Source: CAIYUC01 sp963682005
Lineage (GTDB): Bacteria; Bacteroidota; Bacteroidia; Bacteroidales; FEN-979
Reading direction: 5' to 3'
NCBI GenBank assembly: GCA_963682005.1
Contig: OY820914.1
Coordinates: forward strand, 2,914,001 to 2,978,000
DNA: 64,000 nucleotides
The position numbers and the translations under genes are program-made. The notes beneath the pieces are model-generated. The model was given only the letters and a program-made list of their open reading frames with translations, was not told where the DNA came from and did not search any database. Positions 1 through 7,637 of the stretch are shown here, piece after piece (position 1 is the first letter of the stretch; every line of letters starts with the position of its first letter).

Positions 1-683
1 CGGCAGGTCTGGGTACGCGCCTCAGGCCGGTGACTGACAATCTTCCGAAAGCGCTGGTGGTGGTGAATGGAAGAACATTGCTTGAAACCGCGATCATCCA
101 TCTGCGGGAAAATTACGTTTCTTCTATACTTGTTAATGTTCATCATCATGCCGGCCAGGTCGTCGGATTTCTTGCGGACAACAATAACTTCGGGATGGAT
201 ATTGCCGTTTCTGATGAATCCACGGAATTGCTGGATACAGGCGGAGGCTTGAATAAAGCGGCATGGTTCTTCAAGGGAAACGATCCATTCATCGCCAGGA
301 ATGTAGATATTATCTCCGACCTGGACCTGAAGAAAGTTGTGCGCCATCATCAGAAAACGGAAGCGCTGGCAACACTTGTCGTTCGGAAAAGAGAGACAGC
401 CAGGTACCTGCTTTTTGACGGCAATGGACAGCTTTGTGGCCGGGAGAACAGGAAAACAGGAGAAAAGATCATCACCAGAGATCAGAAAGATCCATTGACA
501 GCATTGGCTTTCAGTGGTATCCATGTGATCAGCCCCGGAATTTTTTCACTCATCACTGAACAGGGAAAATTTTCAATTACTGACTTGTATGTAAGATTAT
601 CGGCAGCGAGAAAAATCGTTGCCTTCCTGGATGATATTTCTTCCTGGAAGGATGTCGGGAGACTGGAAGACCTAATTAAATAA
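1..683 (+). CDS. NDP-sugar pyrophosphorylase family nucleotidyltransferase (5' truncated)
   Basis: This is the 3' part of a nucleotidyltransferase gene that begins before the window. The frame is open from base 3, and the first visible residues give the family signature G-L-G-T-R-L-R-P followed by T-D-N-x-P-K-A-L, which binds the nucleotide triphosphate. Such enzymes transfer a nucleoside monophosphate to a sugar 1-phosphate for cell-wall or polysaccharide precursors. The short length (about 226 visible residues) and the lack of a C-terminal left-handed helix suggest the small MurU/HddC-like type rather than GlmU or RfbA. A GTG at 30 could be mistaken for the start, but it lies inside the signature, so the real start is upstream. 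The exact sugar cannot be told from the sequence. Confidence 0.85.
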   Translation, partial: AGLGTRLRPVTDNLPKALVVVNGRTLLETAIIHLRENYVSSILVNVHHHAGQVVGFLADNNNFGMDIAVSDESTELLDTGGGLNKAAWFFKGNDPFIARNVDIISDLDLKKVVRHHQKTEALATLVVRKRETARYLLFDGNGQLCGRENRKTGEKIITRDQKDPLTALAFSGIHVISPGIFSLITEQGKFSITDLYVRLSAARKIVAFLDDISSWKDVGRLEDLIK

Positions 684-692
684 GTTCCGTCT

Positions 693-731
693 CCCCCTCT
701 CCGCTGTGGAGAGGGGGCCGGGGGGAGAGGT
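693..731. repeat. Palindromic intergenic element (REP-like)
   Basis: A perfect 10-bp stem (CCCCCTCTCC at 693-702, GGAGAGGGGG at 708-717) with a five-base loop is followed by a second G-rich copy (718-731). Palindromes of this CCCTCTCC...GGAGAGGG type are scattered between genes in many Bacteroidota genomes. It lies just after the stop of the nucleotidyltransferase and could act as an mRNA 3' stabiliser. There is no T-run after it, so it is not a clear intrinsic terminator. Confidence 0.6.
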
Positions 732-826
732 AGACTGGATAAGCTTACCTGCATTCAGGAACAGTGTCCTCAGGGGTAAAAAATATTTATCATAAAAACT
801 TCGGAGGATAAATCTAAAGTATTAAT

Positions 827-868
827 TAGCCAATAGCCAAAAGCCAACAGCCAACAGCCAACAGCCAT
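827..868. repeat. Heptanucleotide tandem array (6 x 7 bp)
   Basis: Six units of the pattern YAGCCAA run head to tail with one or two changes each and end one base before the ATG of the AddB-like gene at 870. The array occupies the place where a ribosome binding site would be expected. It belongs to the family of period-7/8 arrays seen elsewhere in the first 39.6 kb. Confidence 0.85.
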
Positions 869-869
869 C

Positions 870-3776
870 ATGACCAAATTCCTTGAACAAACAGCGGAAT
901 ACCTCCTCAAAAAGTACGGCGAAAAATTGCCGGAGCTCTGCATTGTGCTGCCAAACAGGCGGGGCGGGTTGTATCTCAGGAAATACCTCGGGAAACAACT
1001 GAACCGGGCGACATGGGCTCCGGCTATCTACTCGATCGAAGATTTTATTATCAACCTGTCGGGACTGCATCTGGCTGACAACACCTCTGTTCTCTTTGAG
1101 TTGTTTGATGTTCACAGGCAGGTTGAAGGAAAAGAAGCTCAGGCGTTCGATGAATTCATCAGCTGGGGCCAGCAACTTATCCATGATTTCAATGATATCG
1201 ACAGCTACCTCGTCGATCCTCAACAGCTCTTTCAGTACCTCAATGAAGCCCGGGTCCTTTCTGTCTGGAACCTCGATGGCAGGCCACTCACAGATTTTGA
1301 GAAGAAATATCTTCATTTCTATAACTCTCTTGCAACCTATTATAAACATCTTTCGGAAAAGCTTCTTTCCGGCCATTCCGGATACCAGGGACTGATTTTC
1401 AGGGAAGCGGCTTCAAAAGCAGGCTCCATGGCTGAAAAGCTGAAATGGGGAAAGATCATCTTTGCCGGGTTCAATGCACTTACAGCATCTGAAGAGAAGA
1501 TCATAGACGTTCTTATCAAGGCCGGTAAAGCAGAGATACTCTGGGATGCCGATGAATATTATGTCGGGAACGAACAGCAGGAAGCCGGGGATTTTCTCCG
1601 GAAATGGCTGAAAAAATGGGATCAGCCTGATTTTAAATGGATGGGAAACAATTTTACGGGGTCACCAAAGAAAATTACAGTGATCGGTGCCCCGATGCAC
1701 ATCGGACAGGCAAAGATAACAGGACAACTGCTGAAAGACCTGCTGAAAGAGGATGCCAATCCTGAGGAAATTGCAACAGTCCTGATGGACGAACAGCTTC
1801 TTATCCCGTTGCTGTCATCACTTCCGGGTGAAGTGAAGGAACTCAATATCACCATGGGGCTGACCCTTGATCAGACGCCGGTATACGGGCTCATCAACGA
1901 CCTGTTCAGGATGCATGAAAATGTGTCCAGGTTCACGAAAGCGCAAACCGGGGGCATATCCAGATTTTATTTCAGGGATGTTATTAAGATTCTGCGACAT
2001 CCTTACATCAGCCGTCTGGCCCGTTCAATCTCATCGGATCATGCAGTTTTCCTTCGCAAAAAGATCGATGAAATCCGGCAGGGCAACAGGGTATTTCTAA
2101 CAACAGAAGAGATAACAGGCGCAAAAGAAGAACTTCTGAATGAAAGAATGGGATTTCTCGAACCTTTTTTCATACACTGGAATTCAGCGGAAGATGCGCT
2201 TACCTGTCTCCGCCAGGTCATTGCAAGGCAGAGGGATTGTCTTCTCAGTGACGTCGCAGGCGAGGAAAAGGGTGAAACTTCTGGCTCTGAAAAAGTGGAG
2301 ATTGAATATCTCTATGCTTTCTCAAAGATCATCTGCCAGCTTTCTTCACTGGTTGCAAAATACGGGACGATCAGCAAGATCAGGACATTGCATGACCTGT
2401 TCACAAAAACGGCAGGGTTATCAAAAGTCCCGTTTTACGGTGAACCGTTGAAAGGTTTGCAGATCATGGGAATGCTCGAAACACGCACCCTCGATTTTGA
2501 CAATGTGATCCTCCTTTCAGCCAATGAGGATCTTCTGCCGAGCGGCAAAACCTCATCTTCATTCATTCCGTATGATATCCGTAAGGATTTCAGGCTTCCC
2601 ACCCATCATTACAAGAATGCCGTTTATGCTTATCATTTCTACCGGCTTCTGCAGCGTGCAAAGAATATCATTCTCCTGTATAACACAGAGGCTGACGAAT
2701 TGGGCGGTGGTGATAAAAGCAGGTTCATCAGGCAGATCCTCGGGGAACTGCCTCCAGTCAACCCAGGTATTGAAATCACCGAAAAGATACTGGTGACCCC
2801 GGCGGAAAAAGGGGATGCATACCCCTCCATAGCCATACCCAAGCTCACCGGGATTCTCGAAAGATTGCTGATCAAAGCCGGCAAGGGCTTATCCCCCTCT
2901 ACACTTAACACCTACCGCCTCTGCCCGCTGAAATTCTACTTCTCTGCGATTGCAGGATTGCAGGAGCAGGAAGAGCTCGAAGACACCATCGATCCGCAGA
3001 TCCTTGGACAGGCTGTTCACAAAGCCCTCCAGGACCTCTATACGCCATTCCTGAAATCGAAGGTCACAAAAGGGATGATTGAATCGATGATGCAGAAGAG
3101 TGATGCGGTAACTGATAATGCTTTTCTCCTGAAATATAAAAGCGCTGATCTTACATTCGGTAAGAATTTATTGCTTGTCCGCGTTGCAAAGAACATGGTC
3201 AGAAAATTTCTCCGGTCGGAACTGGACTTTCTCGAAGACCTGCAGAATACCGGAATAACAATGATAGTCAGTGATGTGGAGGTGCCCATTGAAAGACATA
3301 TGAAGATCCCCTGGAAAGACGGAGAACTGGATGTCAGGATCAAAGGGATACTCGACAGGGTCGACCGGATCGGAGATGAATGGCGGATCATCGATTACAA
3401 GACCGGCAGGGTAGAACTTTCAAAACTTAAACTCTCAGAGTGGACGCAGCTCGCTGAGAACCCCGATCTTACCATGGTTTTCCAGCTGCTGACCTATGCC
3501 TCTATTTTTGAGGAAAATAACAGGAAAAGGTCACCCCGGATCAGGACAGGCATCATGCCATTGAAAAAGATTTCCGAAGGATTTCTTGAAGTTTCGTTCC
3601 CGTCTGATAAAAGTGATAAGCCTGATAGCCTTATTACACCCGGGAGTCTCTCGGATTTTGAGGCGATCCTGGGGAATACGGTGATGGAGATGTTTGATGA
3701 AACCGTGCCATTTTCACAAACAGACGACCGGAAAGTATGTGAAAATTGCCCGTTCATTCATTTTTGCGGACGTTGA
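870..3776 (+). CDS. AddB-like PD-(D/E)XK nuclease of recombinational repair
   Basis: This 968-residue protein resembles the AddB subunit of AddAB helicase-nucleases, which process double-strand breaks for RecA. The N-terminal half has the UvrD-like but degenerate helicase fold. The C-terminal part has the RecB-family nuclease core with G-Q-A-V-H-K and I-D-Y-K-T-G, whose Asp and Lys are catalytic. An early cysteine in C-P-L-K-F-Y-F and a terminal C-x2-C-x5-C match the iron-sulphur staple that brackets the AddB nuclease domain. ATG at 870 directly follows a heptad array, with no visible Shine-Dalgarno, as is common in Bacteroidota. Its last 23 bp overlap the end of the convergent Memo-AMMECR1 gene. 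No AddA is in the window. Confidence 0.85.
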   Translation: MTKFLEQTAEYLLKKYGEKLPELCIVLPNRRGGLYLRKYLGKQLNRATWAPAIYSIEDFIINLSGLHLADNTSVLFELFDVHRQVEGKEAQAFDEFISWGQQLIHDFNDIDSYLVDPQQLFQYLNEARVLSVWNLDGRPLTDFEKKYLHFYNSLATYYKHLSEKLLSGHSGYQGLIFREAASKAGSMAEKLKWGKIIFAGFNALTASEEKIIDVLIKAGKAEILWDADEYYVGNEQQEAGDFLRKWLKKWDQPDFKWMGNNFTGSPKKITVIGAPMHIGQAKITGQLLKDLLKEDANPEEIATVLMDEQLLIPLLSSLPGEVKELNITMGLTLDQTPVYGLINDLFRMHENVSRFTKAQTGGISRFYFRDVIKILRHPYISRLARSISSDHAVFLRKKIDEIRQGNRVFLTTEEITGAKEELLNERMGFLEPFFIHWNSAEDALTCLRQVIARQRDCLLSDVAGEEKGETSGSEKVEIEYLYAFSKIICQLSSLVAKYGTISKIRTLHDLFTKTAGLSKVPFYGEPLKGLQIMGMLETRTLDFDNVILLSANEDLLPSGKTSSSFIPYDIRKDFRLPTHHYKNAVYAYHFYRLLQRAKNIILLYNTEADELGGGDKSRFIRQILGELPPVNPGIEITEKILVTPAEKGDAYPSIAIPKLTGILERLLIKAGKGLSPSTLNTYRLCPLKFYFSAIAGLQEQEELEDTIDPQILGQAVHKALQDLYTPFLKSKVTKGMIESMMQKSDAVTDNAFLLKYKSADLTFGKNLLLVRVAKNMVRKFLRSELDFLEDLQNTGITMIVSDVEVPIERHMKIPWKDGELDVRIKGILDRVDRIGDEWRIIDYKTGRVELSKLKLSEWTQLAENPDLTMVFQLLTYASIFEENNRKRSPRIRTGIMPLKKISEGFLEVSFPSDKSDKPDSLITPGSLSDFEAILGNTVMEMFDETVPFSQTDDRKVCENCPFIHFCGR

Positions 3777-5292
3777 CGTCCTTTTCCGAGAAAACAAAGG
3801 CCTCATAAATGTATATGTCGGCGTCCTTCCAGCCGTTCCAGCCCAGCCCGGCCTTGTCACGGGCGCAATGGCCAAGAAATTCTTCCCTGCTCCATCCGGT
3901 TTCCGTGGCGACCTGCGGCAAAAATGTTCCCGACATATATCCTTTTCTTATATAAATGCCATGTTTTCCCAGCACGATCTCGTCCACGGACCGGATCTTT
4001 TTCATGGGAGTAAGAACAGATATCTCGATCCCGATCTTGTCGAGTTCTGCCGGTGTGACAGGGGAAAAACGTGTATCCTGTGTTGATGAAGCAATGGCCA
4101 TCTCCTGTATCACCTTGTACAAAGGCTCCTCTGATGTGAATCGTCCGATGCAGCCTCTCAGTTCCCCCTTTTCTTTCAAGGTGACGAATGCGCCGCTTTC
4201 CGATTTAATGTTCTCTGAAAATCCTGTTGTATCGATCGGCAGAGTCTTTTTATTCCTTATATATTGCTCAATAGTATTCCTTGCAATGCCCAGGAGTGTC
4301 ACTTTTTCTTTTGTGTTCAGAACAAAGGGAACTGATTTATCAGCAGGGGTGTCAATCTTCGTAACCACAATACTCCAGTACCCGACCACCTGGGATTTGT
4401 CAGCATATTTCGAATCGCCGGAATTCCGGTACTCCAGCGGGATGAACCTGATCCCGGGATCATCCGCTGTCATATACAGCAGGGTAAGGATCGAAGTCCA
4501 GCCGCACATGCTGGTTGCAAGGTTGGGTGTATTTGACTTTTCATTTTCATCAAGGACTTTCTGCAGATTCTCCGGTGAATTGGAAAGTACGGCATTGCAG
4601 GTCAGCTTATCCACCCGGATTGCATCTGCATAGGGAGGATAATGGGAGAAATCGGTGCTGAAAACGAAAAGATTGTGCTCATTGAAATAAGGCTTAAGGG
4701 CCTGGGCGATTTTCTTGCAGGATTGAGGTGATTGGGTTCCAAGCAGAATCGGAACAATTTTAAAAGGTTTTTTCTGATGGTACTGAAGTAATGGCAGTTC
4801 GACTTCCAGGCTGTGCTCCGCTTTATCCGCCTCTGCCTGGAATGAGAATACGCTGTTTTCCCTGATAAGGGTCCGGGCCAGTTCAATGTTAACGTTAACC
4901 GTTCCCAGCGGAGTGATGTAGTTCCCGGCATCGTATACAGAAGCACCCATGAAAGATGCCCGGTGACTCGACCCGATGATAAAGATGTTTTCAAACTCCT
5001 TTGCCGCATCTGTCTGGTTGATGCTTGTTGCAGCCACTACACCTGAAAATTCATAACCGGCATGCGGACAAATTACAGCAATAACCCGTTCGGCTGTTTT
5101 CGGTTTTGCCGCTGCAAACATATTTGAAAGTGCTGCTTTCAGCTCTTTCGGATCAGCGGGATAGAATTTCCCTGCAACGGCTGCCAGCCTGTCTGAAAGC
5201 TGTTCTCCGGTTTTTGTTTCCTGTGAATTGCATCCCTGGAGAAACGAAAAAAGGAAGATAACAGACAGAAGGATTGAAGATAGCTTCCTCAT
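3754..5292 (-). CDS. AmmeMemoRadiSam proteins B and A fused (Memo-AMMECR1 lipoprotein)
   Basis: One 512-residue chain joins two families usually encoded separately. Residues about 36-310 are a Memo domain: H77 in C-P-H-A-G-Y, H110 in G-S-S-H-R, H160 in E-H-S-L-E, H217 in D-F-S-H-Y and C263 in M-C-G-W match the conserved metal-site-like residues of human MEMO1 (His49, His81, Cys244). Residues about 330-505 are an AMMECR1 domain with the hallmark L-R-G-C-I-G. The N-terminus is a lipoprotein signal: hydrophobic residues 4-17, then lipobox L-Q-G-C with Cys21. So both domains should lie outside the cytoplasm, tethered to a membrane. The gene diverges from the spermidine-synthase-like gene and lies near the radical SAM partner. 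The biochemical role of the family is still unsettled. Confidence 0.92.
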   Translation of the reverse strand: MRKLSSILLSVIFLFSFLQGCNSQETKTGEQLSDRLAAVAGKFYPADPKELKAALSNMFAAAKPKTAERVIAVICPHAGYEFSGVVAATSINQTDAAKEFENIFIIGSSHRASFMGASVYDAGNYITPLGTVNVNIELARTLIRENSVFSFQAEADKAEHSLEVELPLLQYHQKKPFKIVPILLGTQSPQSCKKIAQALKPYFNEHNLFVFSTDFSHYPPYADAIRVDKLTCNAVLSNSPENLQKVLDENEKSNTPNLATSMCGWTSILTLLYMTADDPGIRFIPLEYRNSGDSKYADKSQVVGYWSIVVTKIDTPADKSVPFVLNTKEKVTLLGIARNTIEQYIRNKKTLPIDTTGFSENIKSESGAFVTLKEKGELRGCIGRFTSEEPLYKVIQEMAIASSTQDTRFSPVTPAELDKIGIEISVLTPMKKIRSVDEIVLGKHGIYIRKGYMSGTFLPQVATETGWSREEFLGHCARDKAGLGWNGWKDADIYIYEAFVFSEKDVNVRKNE

Positions 5293-5298
5293 ATTATT

Positions 5299-5306
5299 TA
5301 TCTTTG
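5299..5306 (+). promoter_or_regulatory. Predicted -7 element for the spermidine-synthase-like gene
   Basis: TATCTTTG matches the Bacteroidota consensus TAnnTTTG 22 bp upstream of the ATG at 5328. A TTG at 5274-5276 sits about 22 bp before it as a possible -33 element. It lies 9 bp from an opposed -7 element. Confidence 0.5.
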
Positions 5307-5315
5307 AGAGTCATA

Positions 5316-5323
5316 CAAAGTTA
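5316..5323 (-). promoter_or_regulatory. Predicted -7 element for the Memo-AMMECR1 gene
   Basis: Read on the minus strand this is TAACTTTG, a match to TAnnTTTG 23 bp upstream of the start at 5292. No convincing -33 element was seen at the usual 19-21 bp spacing. Confidence 0.45.
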
Positions 5324-5327
5324 ATAA

Positions 5328-7475
5328 ATGCAACAGAAAAATCCCCGGATAATTCAACTCTGCCTGGTAACACTTGGATTTTCCTCTGTTTTTACCCAGG
5401 TTTACCTGTTGCGTGAATTTATGACAGTTTTCAACGGGAACGAGCTGTCGATGGGTATCGTTCTGTCAAACTGGATGCTCCTGACCGGTCTTGGTGCCTG
5501 GGTGGGAAGATTCATCAGTAGGATCAATGGACAGGCTGTTTTTTTATTGTTTTTGCAGGTGATCTTTTCTGTACTGCCGATCATCACAATCCTCAAGATT
5601 GATCTCTGGAAAGCACTTGTTTACCCGGAGGGAAGCATTGCCGGGTTATCGGATATCATTTATTCATCCTTTCTCATCCAGTTACCATTCTGTCTGATCA
5701 ACGGATTCCTTTTTACAGGTTACAGCACTGTTCTCAGCAACCTGAAAGGTCAGGATATTACTGGCAGGGCCTATGCATTCGAGTCTGCAGGAAGCATTGT
5801 GGCAGGACTATTTGTTACTTTCGTGTTCCTCTGGTTCATGGGAACTTATGCAAGCCTCACGATCCTGATGATCCTGAATCTGCTGGTTTGTATGATCGCT
5901 GGATTTTCACTCAAACCCAAATCTTCAGGGTATATCATCGCGGGCCTTACCATCATTTTGCCGTGTCTCTCGTTGATCTTCGATGGCGAAAACTTCAGGC
6001 AGTCGTTGTTTTTCAGGGACCAAAAAGTGATCTTTGATCATTCCACGCCTTATGGATCGGTTGTGATCACTGAAAGCGATCGGCAATTGACCGTTTATGA
6101 AAACGGGTTGCCGTTGTTTTCATCGGGAAATGAGATCCTCAACGAGGAAATGGTCCACTATGCCATGGTCCAGCATTCTTCCCCGAAAAGGGTTTTGCTG
6201 ATTGGTGGCGGAATTTCCGGGACCCTCAGGGAAATCAGGAAGTATTCACCCGGCAGGATCGATTATATTGAGATGGATCCTTCACTAATAAAGATAGGGA
6301 GAGAGTACTCCAATATTTTTTCGGATCCTTCCATACATGCCCTGAATAAGGATGCACGTCGGTTTTTAAAACAGGATACCACGAGATATGATGTCGTATT
6401 GATGAACGTTCCAGAGCCGTCCACACTGCATGCCAACCGGTTCTTTACAGCGGAGTTCTTTCGCCTGGTAGCTCACCACCTGAACAATAACGGCGTTATT
6501 TCCGTTTCCCTCGAACCGACTTCCGATTATGTCAGCAGGGGATCAGCTGAGTTGAACGCTGTTCTGTATAATACGCTATCTGGTGTTTTCAGGCATGTGT
6601 TGATCCTGCCCGGACAGAGAAATTATTTCCTCGCATCGGATTCGCTTCTGCACGTGCAAATTGCATCCATGATCTCCCTTTCGGGAATTGAAACGAAATT
6701 TGTAAACCGGTTTTACCTCGACGATAGCCTCCTTGCTGACCGGAGCAAATTCATTACCAGCCATCTTGCAAAGACATCCCGGATCAACCAGGATTTCAGG
6801 CCCGTCATGTTTTTCCTCCAGGTAAAATACTGGACAACCCTGTTTAAAACCCGGTATGTAATAATTCTCACGATGACAGTAATCATCCTGCTCCTCGTAA
6901 TTCTCAGTCTGGACAGGATCACGATAGGCCTTTTCGCCGGTGGATTTACAGCGTCATCGATGGAGATCCTTTTCCTGATCTCTTTCCAGGTGATCTATGG
7001 TTATGTATACAGCATCCTTGGTTTGATCATTGCCGTTTTCATGGCCGGACTATTTACCGGGGCACTTTTCTGGAAGCGCTTGTATCCGGTCCCAACATTA
7101 AAATGTTATATCCACATTCAAATGGCAATCGCGATTTTCTCACTTGGATTGCCATTCATACTGCTTAGTATGAGTGTCCTTCCGGTCATGGACTGGATGA
7201 TACAAGGGGTCATTTATTTGTCGGCATTCATTATTTCTTCTATGGCAGGAATGGAATTCAGCCTCGCGGCCAGCTTAAGGGAGCAGAAGTTTGAAAGAAC
7301 AGCTGCGGGAAATTATTCGGCTGATATGTTCGGGGCTGCAGCCGGAGCGATCATCACCACGATCTTCCTTTTCCCTTTGCTGGGCTTGGCAGCAACGTGC
7401 CTTTGCCTTGTAATACTGAATGCTTTTAGTGCCTTGCTGCTTTATTTTTTATCCCGGAAATCTGTATCTTTATAA
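5328..7475 (+). CDS. Polytopic membrane protein with spermidine-synthase-like domain
   Basis: The 715-residue protein has about six hydrophobic segments up to residue 210, a central spermidine-synthase-like Rossmann domain, and another set of hydrophobic segments from about residue 510 to the end. The central domain has a G-G-G-x-x-G nucleoside loop near residue 291 and an acidic I-E-M-D after the next strand, both typical of S-adenosylmethionine or decarboxylated-SAM binding. The catalytic motif of true spermidine synthases (D-x-x-D-P) is replaced by N360-V-P-E-P, so aminopropyl transfer by the normal route is doubtful. It diverges from the Memo-AMMECR1 gene by 35 bp and precedes the radical SAM gene, which suggests a shared role. 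The substrate is unknown. Confidence 0.85.
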   Translation: MQQKNPRIIQLCLVTLGFSSVFTQVYLLREFMTVFNGNELSMGIVLSNWMLLTGLGAWVGRFISRINGQAVFLLFLQVIFSVLPIITILKIDLWKALVYPEGSIAGLSDIIYSSFLIQLPFCLINGFLFTGYSTVLSNLKGQDITGRAYAFESAGSIVAGLFVTFVFLWFMGTYASLTILMILNLLVCMIAGFSLKPKSSGYIIAGLTIILPCLSLIFDGENFRQSLFFRDQKVIFDHSTPYGSVVITESDRQLTVYENGLPLFSSGNEILNEEMVHYAMVQHSSPKRVLLIGGGISGTLREIRKYSPGRIDYIEMDPSLIKIGREYSNIFSDPSIHALNKDARRFLKQDTTRYDVVLMNVPEPSTLHANRFFTAEFFRLVAHHLNNNGVISVSLEPTSDYVSRGSAELNAVLYNTLSGVFRHVLILPGQRNYFLASDSLLHVQIASMISLSGIETKFVNRFYLDDSLLADRSKFITSHLAKTSRINQDFRPVMFFLQVKYWTTLFKTRYVIILTMTVIILLLVILSLDRITIGLFAGGFTASSMEILFLISFQVIYGYVYSILGLIIAVFMAGLFTGALFWKRLYPVPTLKCYIHIQMAIAIFSLGLPFILLSMSVLPVMDWMIQGVIYLSAFIISSMAGMEFSLAASLREQKFERTAAGNYSADMFGAAAGAIITTIFLFPLLGLAATCLCLVILNAFSALLLYFLSRKSVSL

Positions 7476-7496
7476 TCGGATTTAACGGTTGGGTTT

Positions 7497-7520
7497 TTGG
7501 CAATTGTCTGCTATTGCCAA
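7497..7520 (+). other. Intergenic hairpin before the radical SAM gene
   Basis: A perfect 8-bp inverted repeat (TTGGCAAT / ATTGCCAA) with an 8-base loop lies between the membrane protein stop and the radical SAM gene. No T-run follows, so it is not a standard terminator. It could be an RNA processing or attenuation site. Confidence 0.4.
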
Positions 7521-7637
7521 TTCGTAAGGGCATTAACCATCTTTGGATCTCTGCGCCTCAGCATCGCTGCGGTTATTTTCAGCAGTTTTGATAAGTGATG
7601 GTATGCATCAGGTAAAGAAAACAATTTTGATTTGAGC

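Noticed and set aside
3694..4633. Plus-strand frames opposite the Memo-AMMECR1 gene
   Set aside because: They are antisense shadows; the minus-strand frame has intact Memo and AMMECR1 motifs.
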